From Apodemus sylvaticus (lineage: Eukaryota > Chordata > Mammalia > Rodentia > Muridae): DNA of 64,000 nucleotides. The notes under the pieces were generated by a model. It was not told where the DNA came from. It searched no databases and was given only the letters and a program-made list of their open reading frames with translations. Both the position numbers and the translations under genes were made by a program. The stretch lies in assembly GCF_947179515.1 (NCBI RefSeq), contig NC_067492.1, positions 16,253,429-16,317,428 of the forward strand, read 5' to 3'. This document shows, in pieces, positions 57,000-64,000 of the stretch (the first letter of the stretch is position 1; each line of letters begins with the position of its first letter).

Positions 57000-58170
57000 T
57001 GCCTTGGGCTCATGTGGAAATGAGGGTAAGGCACAATGAATATTACTACAAGTAAAAGAATTCCTTGAAGTCTTTTGAAATTTGGCAATACAGCTCCTTT
57101 CTACTCCACATACTGATGTTGACAGTCAATTGTATCCCCAACAGGGGGAGTTTGCAAGATACCCCTTTGAGGAATCAAGTACAGTTTTAACAAATGGCCC
57201 AAGGTATTTACTATAATAAATGATATCACTGTGAGCTTTGCTGGTGAACAACCTTATGATGCTGTACTAGTGACTTTTCTCAAAGATTAATAATCGGAGA
57301 TGCCCTTGATATTGAATTCTGACTTGAACACAATTGAGTCATTGTCAATTTCAAGGTGATGCTTTAATCGTCTAAGCATCAGGGCTTCCTTAAAGAGATA
57401 CTGTCTCATAAAAGAATTGCAGTGTTATTGGCTTGTCATCTGCTGGTTTTAGAATGTTTCTCATTACCCTATGGCAGTAGCTGAGACTTAAGCCAATGCC
57501 TTGTCTCACATTGTCTAATTAAATGCAGGTTTTCTCTTGGATTAAGCATATTACAGTATTTGCTTTGGTCCCGAAGGCAAATATTCAAGGACATTAAGTA
57601 ATAAAACTTAATATAGGAACAATTAAAATATGGAATATAATTTATGAAATATTAGAAACCGAGTTGAATGTTTATTATCACAAACGTTAATAAAAAGTTA
57701 ATTGTGCCCTTTAGCAATTAATTTATGCGCAATTATCTCAAAGTGTTACTGGGCCTTCTGAACTAATTATAATTATATTGAGGTATTAGAAAGGAAACTC
57801 CCAAGTGTCTACAAAATAGCTTCATAAAAATCCATGTGCTTACTTTGACATAGATGCTTTAAGGATGTAAGTAATATTCAATGAGTTAAGGCGACACTCC
57901 AATTACTCTGTATGAGTTGATCATTTAAAATGAGAGTGCTTTTAAGAGCTTTAAAAGCATTACAAAGCATTCAAAATAATTACTGTCTATTGCACCCTTT
58001 AGTTAATCACAAACTTGGTCTTGTATGCTGGAGTCCTTGCATTTCATTTCACATGCTAAATCCATGCACTAAAATAAGGTCAGCAAAGACAGTGTCAACT
58101 CGGTCCCTGTTTTTTCTTGACTTTTGCAAAATTACAGTAAAATAATAAAAAGTGACTTCTGTCAATTGGA
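57000..58170. other. Repeat-free, TAAT-rich block; candidate conserved regulatory element
   Basis: No SINE, LINE, microsatellite or coding signal over about 1.2 kb, which is unusual in this window. It holds many homeodomain-type cores (TAATTA at 57516-57521; CAATTAATTTATG at about 57715; TAATTATAATTATA at 57763-57776), retained CpGs (for example near 57369, 57571, 57685, 57728, 57891, 58102) and low word repetition. Those traits are typical of deeply conserved enhancers in gene deserts. This is inference; no conservation data were available. Confidence 0.35.
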
Positions 58171-59219
58171 TTAACATTTTATCTATTTATTTATTTAGTG
58201 TGTGATGTGTCTCTGTGTGTGTTTAGTATGTGATGAGGTATGTGTTTGTGCATGTTCTATAGAACATGTCTCAACTCATATGTAGAACTTTCAAGAGTCA
58301 GCTCTTTCCATCTACTGGTAGATCCTATGGTAGAATCCAGACTGCCATGCTTATTAGTAGGTGGTTTTGCCTTCTGACCCCTTTCAGTAGTTTCCAATCA
58401 TATTTTTTTTATGATAAAATTATAATATTTCTTATTAGTTGCTACCAAGGGGCAAGGATTTTATAGGTAACAACAGGCACCTCTTAAGCATCTCAGATTG
58501 TTTTGAGCTCTGTTCCAAATCCTGTTGATACCTTTGTAGTGACCTGAGATAAATTTAACTTGTCTTCTTTCTCACTCTCTGACTCCTCCCTCTCTACCTC
58601 TCTCACTTCACTCTGCCCCTCCTTCCTCATATCACTTTACACACATTATGTTTTCCTCTACATCATTTGGCCATTCAGAGACTAAACTGAAGACATGGTA
58701 TCATTCACTTCTCAAAATGTCATTTATATTTCCCAACAAAAATATAGTATTTAAAATAAACAGAGATTTACTACCCATATGTATTCAAACTTCAGACTAT
58801 ATCAAATCTCACCAAATGCATGAAAAATGTCATCCACGGCTACTTTGTTCTCAACCTAGAATCTAATTTGGATCACACAGCCCAGTTAGCTATCATGTTT
58901 ATTTATCATGCCTCAGTCTGCCACATTTGCTGAACTGTCCTTTGTTTTGCATGACTTTGATCCCTGAATCACACAGACCACTCATTTGACCATGTTGGTT
59001 CCTCATGCTTACATTTGCATTCTGTATTCAGGATGTATATAGAATCCTGGGCAAAAGCATCACAAAAAACTGATGGTGCTTCTGACATCGGGGTCTATGA
59101 GAAGGGAATAATGCCATCTTATTCCATTAATGGCGATGAATACTCTAGCCACTGGTTAAGGTGGCATGTGTCCAGCATCTCCTTGACATTCCTCTCTTCC
59201 TCTCTGCCCTTCATGAGAA
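58171..59219. other. Single-copy DNA, nothing recognised
   Basis: A small TATTTATTTATTTAG patch with TGTGTG words (58182-58260) may be a decayed antisense SINE start. No exon or other repeat is recognised. Confidence 0.4.
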
Positions 59220-60012
59220 TCCTCAGTTGAAGCTGTGGCCATGGCAATGACCAACCCACCATCAAGTCTCTTCAACAAAATTGCAGAGTTGATTTATAAT
59301 CAAATCCATCAGTTGAAAGGACCCTGCTCTTTGATGATTTGTAAGATCATTACAGAAAAATCACAACTGATCAAAATGCAGAGAAGGAACCACATAGTGC
59401 CCTGCCCCAACTGATCCACCTGCAGTGCAGCTCTTATACTTAAGGCTCAGGGATCTTAGTGGAAGGTGCCGGAGAAAGCTTGTGTGAGCCACAGGAACAG
59501 GAAACTCGTTATGAGATTTTTATCTCCTCAAAACATCAGAGAAGCTACTCCCATGAAATCTCATTATCACGTATGCCTAAACAAGACCTGAACAAGGATG
59601 ACACCAACAGACATGCTACTATGGAAAGGGCAAATCTCACAAGGACTCTTCCCACACAAAGAATTACGGGCAATGATGGAATACTGAGCAGGAGAAATAG
59701 TCTTCCCGAGGGAGGAGCCCTATTATTGCCTATCCAAAGCCAAATGTCCATCCCTAAAATCATATACATATAAGTAATTTACATAAACTGAGGTTGTATA
59801 TGCTTGTGGCTATATACTCATATATATGTATATGCATACATATATTACAATGAATATGAATATATGAATATATGTAATATATGAGTGTGCATATAAACAA
59901 AGAAATAGAAGCCATGAATTTGATAGAGAGCAAGGAAGGTACATGGGAAGGGTTGAAGTGAGAAAAGATAAGGGAAAATGATGAAAATATATTTTAATTT
60001 CAAAAAATAAAG
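59220..60012 (+). mobile_element. Lx-type L1 3' UTR, sense
   Basis: Ordered landmarks of an old rodent L1 3' UTR: 'aatcacaactgatcaaaatg', 'aggaacaggaaactcgttat', 'cctaaacaagacctgaacaa', 'ggatgacaccaacagacatg', 'gaattacgggcaatgatgga', 'gagcaggagaaatagtcttc', 'gccatgaatttgatagagag' and the end 'ttaatttcaaaaaataaaga'. The 104-codon frame at 59459-59773 and its antisense shadow lie within it. Confidence 0.82.
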
Positions 60013-62105
60013 ATTATTTCAGAAAATAGAGAACTAAAAAGATCATTTATAAATATGTAGATAATAAAAATAGATCTTGGTCATTGGCCTACTGGGCCAA
60101 TTATGGAGTTATATCTTATTGGACTGCACAGTACTCAAGGTCACCATATTCAAACATGCATGCCAAGTACATTTGTCCGCAATGGTGTTGCCTGCAAATG
60201 GACGCCCTCTTCTGACTCAGGAATTTAGATAAATCAGACTCTGGAATATTACATTTTTAGTGTTCCTATGGGGAAAGAAATCTTGTAAGATTGAGAAAAA
60301 TGGACAATGAAAAGTAACCACCCTGAAACACACATGCCAGTGTCTGAAGCTGAGCAGTCAGAGAGAAAAGCCATGCAAAGTCCTTTAATATTGAGTACTT
60401 GTGTTTCAATACATGCATATGATAGTCACTGGTCAAAACATGGGGGTTAAAATAAAATTATACAATTTTAATAAACATTAGATTGCTTTCTGTTACATAC
60501 ATTGCTTTTCTTTATATGTTTAAATGGAGTTTCATAATCTATTTCATCTGTGTATATTCTATTTATGAAATATTTCCAGAATCTGGATGGATACAGTTTC
60601 CAGCCACGAGAGAGGGAATAAAAAAAATCAATTCCATTCACTTTCAACTGTGTAGGTAAAAAAAAAAGAAAGAAAAAAGAAAAAAGAAAATACACACTGA
60701 ATTTCAGAAGAAAATCTGAATAAATTCCTTGTCATAAAAGACAATAAGATATTAAATTCTATTCTTCCTTTCCTAACTGGCATTGCTGGTGTGTGGTGAC
60801 CTTGTTTCTTAGAGTCATCCTGCCTCATTACAAGGTAGGAGTAAGAAAAATGCATTGGGCTGAATTTATGGTGGTGGTAAAGTATTCTTTCAAGTTCATA
60901 TTTTTAAATGCCTTGTGTCCTTGCCTCTCTGTGGGAGAAAGGGGCACAGGTGAGACATTTGTGACAGATCTTTAATGTCATTATTAATTATATTGTTTTT
61001 GCTCTCCAGAGTGCATTGTCTGAGGCTGGTGGAAATAGACTCCCAACTTTCAGTGGAAGCCTGTATCTCCTGCACCCATCAAATACAATCTTAATAAGTG
61101 TCCCGAGATAGACAGAGGCCACCACCCCTTCTAATGTTATCTTCATTCCAGGAAAGCCTCTAATGTAATCTTGATTATTTTTAAAATGATCCATGGCCTT
61201 ATGCGCAAGAATCCTCTCAGAGATCCAGATTCTGGAGCCTTCCCAACTCTCCACAGTCCACACTTTCTCTCTGGAACTGAACCAGAAGGTCCATTTAAAA
61301 CCAATCTTTTATTAGAAGCAACAGAACTGCTGTCATCTGCCTCACACCCAATTTGTTGGGAAGATTGAAAGACCAGCAGAGAGGGTCTTGTTGGGGCCTA
61401 TATGTGTCCTGCTTTTCAAGCTCGATGAGATGTTTTTAAATGACTGAGCACTATACCAATAGCCATTTATCATCTAGTGTCAAAACAGTCATACATAATT
61501 TTTATTTTGAAGTTGAGCTTCAGATTTACTTACATGTTTTTATTTTCCTTTTAGCATCATTGCCCTAATGTTTTAAGCTCTGTAGTTATTATGATAGATC
61601 TTCAAGTACCATTTCTAAATCCATCAATAACAGTGTAATCCTACCCTGCAAAAGAAATTATTCGTCAATGTCTGTACATTTATCATTCAAAAACAATAAA
61701 AATAAAATTGAGGGTAGAACACCAGTTGCTTCAAAGTATTGAACCATCAAACTCCTCTGAGAGATTCATCATTGGGATTTACAATTATTTTTCCTGATGA
61801 AATTGAGCTCTGTCTGTTAGAATCAAAACGAAGATCAACCTTCTCGAGTCCTATAACCATGAAAATTCACTATTAAGGTACTTAGAAATAGGCACAGAAG
61901 TGAAAATCTGCAGTCTCAATCTTCCTGCTGGCAGGTGGAAAAGAGAGACAAGAGAACCTGGAAGGCAGTAGGCTCAGCTGGCCTGGCATACAGCTGCAAA
62001 TGACAAAACAAATGGTCTCAAACAAGGTGGAAGCTGACAGAGGATGCATGAGGTTTTGTTCTGATCTCTACATACCCATATTTTTCACACATGCAAGTGT
62101 GCACA
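60013..62105. other. Single-copy AT-rich DNA, no gene seen
   Basis: An A-rich AAAGAAAG patch lies at 60658-60690. No repeat family is recognised. Short frames at 60468-61368 on both strands lack support. Confidence 0.45.
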
Positions 62106-62107
62106 TG

Positions 62108-62172
62108 AGTGCGCGCGCGCGCACACACACACACACACACACATACACACACACACACACACACTCACACAC
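62108..62172. repeat. (GC)n-(CA)n compound microsatellite
   Basis: 'gtgcgcgcgcgcgcacacac' followed by (CA)n with TACA and TCACA interruptions. A CG-alternating core next to CA repeats is the classic left-handed Z-DNA-forming pattern. Confidence 0.97.
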
Positions 62173-62784
62173 TGCCTTTTAAATAGTGCTGAGAGCATGA
62201 ACAGCATATACTTAACATGACTCCCTTTTGTATCTTTTTTTGTGAGACACAACATACATCCATGTGAAATACAATGTCCACAAATTAAATTAAAGTAACA
62301 TTTTTTTTTAAAAAAATTAACCTAAGAATGTGCCATGCTACTATATACCAATCAGGTAGGATTTCACTGAGATATAAACATTTATATATTTAATATATAT
62401 CTTTAACAAATATACAACGCTATCATGTTTACCAATATCACATGAATAATAATTTATTTGATAGAAAACTGTGGTCACCAAACAAGCCATAGGCTTGAGG
62501 AGTAGATAGTCATTTCTTACTCAAATTGTTGGTTGAAGTTGGGAAGTTCTGCATAAGGATGCTGGAATTCTGGAACCCAGTCATTTGAAAATTATTATCC
62601 TTCATCTTTCCCTACATCATTGGTCTCTGCTTCTGTTCTCTTGCCTTCATGTTATTTGGGTTTTCTTCTTGGTATCTCCAGGAGAGTCTGAACCCAGTCA
62701 TCCATGACAATCTCATGGGTATTCTGTTTGACCCTGTTTGGTCACATGTCTACTGAGTAAACTATTACATGTAGACTGGATGGT
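62173..62784. other. Single-copy DNA, nothing recognised
   Basis: AT-rich to 62460, then mixed. No repeat or gene is recognised. Confidence 0.4.
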
Positions 62785-63056
62785 GAGCATCCTAGTTAGT
62801 GTTCACTGTCAGCTTGATTCAGCCCAGAGTCATCTCAGAAATATACGAGGGATTAGCCAGATAATGTTGGTCTATAGGATGTCATTGAGGGAATCGTCTT
62901 GTTAATTGATGCAGGAGACCTAGTCCATTGTGGGTGGCATCATCACTAAGCAGATACACTTGCCTATGTAAGAAGGCTACCTAAATATGAGCCAGAAGCA
63001 CAACAACATTGGGAATACCTTTGTGGCTTGTATTCAAGTTTCTGCTTGACTTTCTT

Positions 63057-63641
63057 TTTTTATTTTATTTTATTTCATTCAATATATTTTTATTATTTAC
63101 ATTTCAAATGATTTCTCCTTTTCTGGTCCCCCACTCCGTGAAAGTCACATAAGCCCCCTTCCCTCCCCCTATTTTCCCACCCACCCTTTCCCACTTCCTT
63201 GTTCTGGTTTTGCCTTATGTTGCTACACTGAATCTTTCCAGAACCAAGGGCCATTCCTCCGTTCTTCTTGTACCTCATTTAATGTGTGGATTGTTTTGGG
63301 TATTCCAGTTTTCCAGGCTAATATCCACTTATTAGTGAGTACATACCATGATTGATCTTTTGAGACTGGGTTATCTCACTTAGTATGATGTTCTCCAGCT
63401 CCATCCATTTGCCTAAGAATTTCATGAATTCATTGTTTCTTATGGCTGAATAGTACTCTATTGTGTATATATACCACATTTTTTGCATCCATTCTTCTGT
63501 TGAGGGATACCTGGGTTCTTTCCAGCTTCTGGCTATTATAAATAGGGCTGCTATGAACATAGTGGAGCATATATCCTTACTACCTGCTGGAGAATCCTCT
63601 GGGTATATGCCCAGGAGTGGTATAGCAGGATCTTTCAGAAG
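63057..63641 (-). mobile_element. L1 LINE 3' part, antisense, of a 5'-inverted insertion
   Basis: Minus-strand order: ORF2 C-terminal end (open from 63560 to its stop at 63318), 3' UTR, A tail (T-rich 63051-63080). It closely resembles the L1 copies at 23650 and 55281. It stops abruptly at 63641 against an oppositely oriented ORF2 piece. Confidence 0.95.
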
Positions 63642-63875
63642 TGACGTATGGCCACTTGATCCTCGACAAAGGGGCTGAAAACATCCAGTGGAAAAAAGAT
63701 AGCCTTTTCAACAAATGGTGCTGGTTCAACTGGAGGTCAGCATGCAGGAGAATGTGAATTGATCCATCCTTGTCTCCTTGTACTAAGCTCAACTCCAAAT
63801 GGATCAAGGACCTCCACATAAAGCCAGACACTCTGAAGCTAATAGAAAAGAAACTGGGGAAGACCCTTGAGGACA
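63642..63875 (+). mobile_element. Inverted L1 ORF2 segment of the same insertion
   Basis: Sense-strand ORF2 upstream of the part seen in 63057-63641: 'cctcgacaaaggggctgaaa', 'catccagtggaaaaaagata', 'acaaatggtgctggttcaac', 'ggatcaaggacctccacata' and 'agctaatagaaaagaaact'. Its orientation is opposite to the 3' part. The whole composite is bounded by a 16-bp target duplication (63041-63056 and 63876-63891, 15 of 16 identical). Confidence 0.95.
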
Positions 63876-64000
63876 TCTGTTTGACTTTCTTCAGTGATAA
63901 TCTTTCACCTCGAAGTATAAACAACAACAACAACAAAAATAAAAGTTATTCTTTTGGTCAGAGCATTGTTATCATAGTTACAGAAAGGAAGCCAGAATAG

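Larger units (their letters stand above)
62785..64000 (-). mobile_element. Rodent repeat family X, antisense, split by an L1
   Basis: Left part 62785-63056: 'gttcactgtcagcttgattc', 'tacgagggattagccagata', 'ttgttaattgatgcaggaga' and 'attgtgggtggcatcatcac'. Right part 63892-64000: 'cagtgataatctttcacctc', a (CAA)n patch, then the terminal 'ttttggtcagagcattgtta' and 'tcatagttacagaaagg'. The two parts join collinearly once the L1 at 63057-63875 and one duplication arm are removed. The window ends at or just after the repeat end. Confidence 0.75.

Overview
The window looks like non-coding murid rodent DNA, most likely rat (Rattus). The evidence is the repeat set: B1, B2, B3, B4/ID and RSINE1-type SINEs, Lx-type L1 elements, and several L1 3' ends (4056-4936, 23650-24391, 55281-56206, 63057-63641) whose 3' UTR matches my memory of rat rather than mouse L1. 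Murine rodent is close to certain; the species call is weaker. I see no protein-coding gene, no exon I can defend, and no functional RNA gene. All longer open frames are L1 remnants, microsatellite translations or chance. Repeat family names come from memory of consensus sequences, not from a database search, and most boundaries are good to about 10-20 bases.

Layout. 1-13 kb is mostly single-copy AT-rich sequence with scattered B3 SINEs, one L1 3' end, a URR1-like hAT element and a long TG/TA tract (11606-12080) holding a 70-bp perfect palindrome. 13-16 kb is a decayed Lx L1 (ORF2 plus 3' UTR) behind an older L1. 16-22.8 kb is single-copy with SINEs and microsatellites. 22.8-24.9 kb is a nested stack: an ancient L1, a younger L1 inserted antisense with an 8-bp target duplication, and a B2 with its own duplication at the 3' end. 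25-30.6 kb carries B4/ID/B1 SINEs and another antisense L1 3' end. 30.6-33.5 kb is an LTR-like segment followed by a GC-richer rodent repeat with a degenerate repeated motif and an A-rich tail. 33.7-53 kb is mixed single-copy and repeat DNA, including five forward copies of one rodent repeat family (called family X here), an L2 and a MIR. 53.1-55.3 kb is the 5' part of an Lx L1 (5' region, ORF1, start of the ORF2 endonuclease), cut by the best-preserved L1 of the window (55281-56206). 57.0-58.2 kb is repeat-free, TAAT-rich and keeps CpGs; it is the best candidate for a conserved regulatory element. 59.2-60.0 kb is an Lx 3' UTR, and 62.8-64.0 kb is a family X copy split by an L1 with a classic 5' inversion.

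Nothing here behaves as a gene system. The main value is the retrotransposon stratigraphy, with nested insertions whose target duplications can be read directly, and a few repeat-free blocks that resemble conserved non-coding elements of a gene desert or large intron. I found no previously undescribed system that I could defend.
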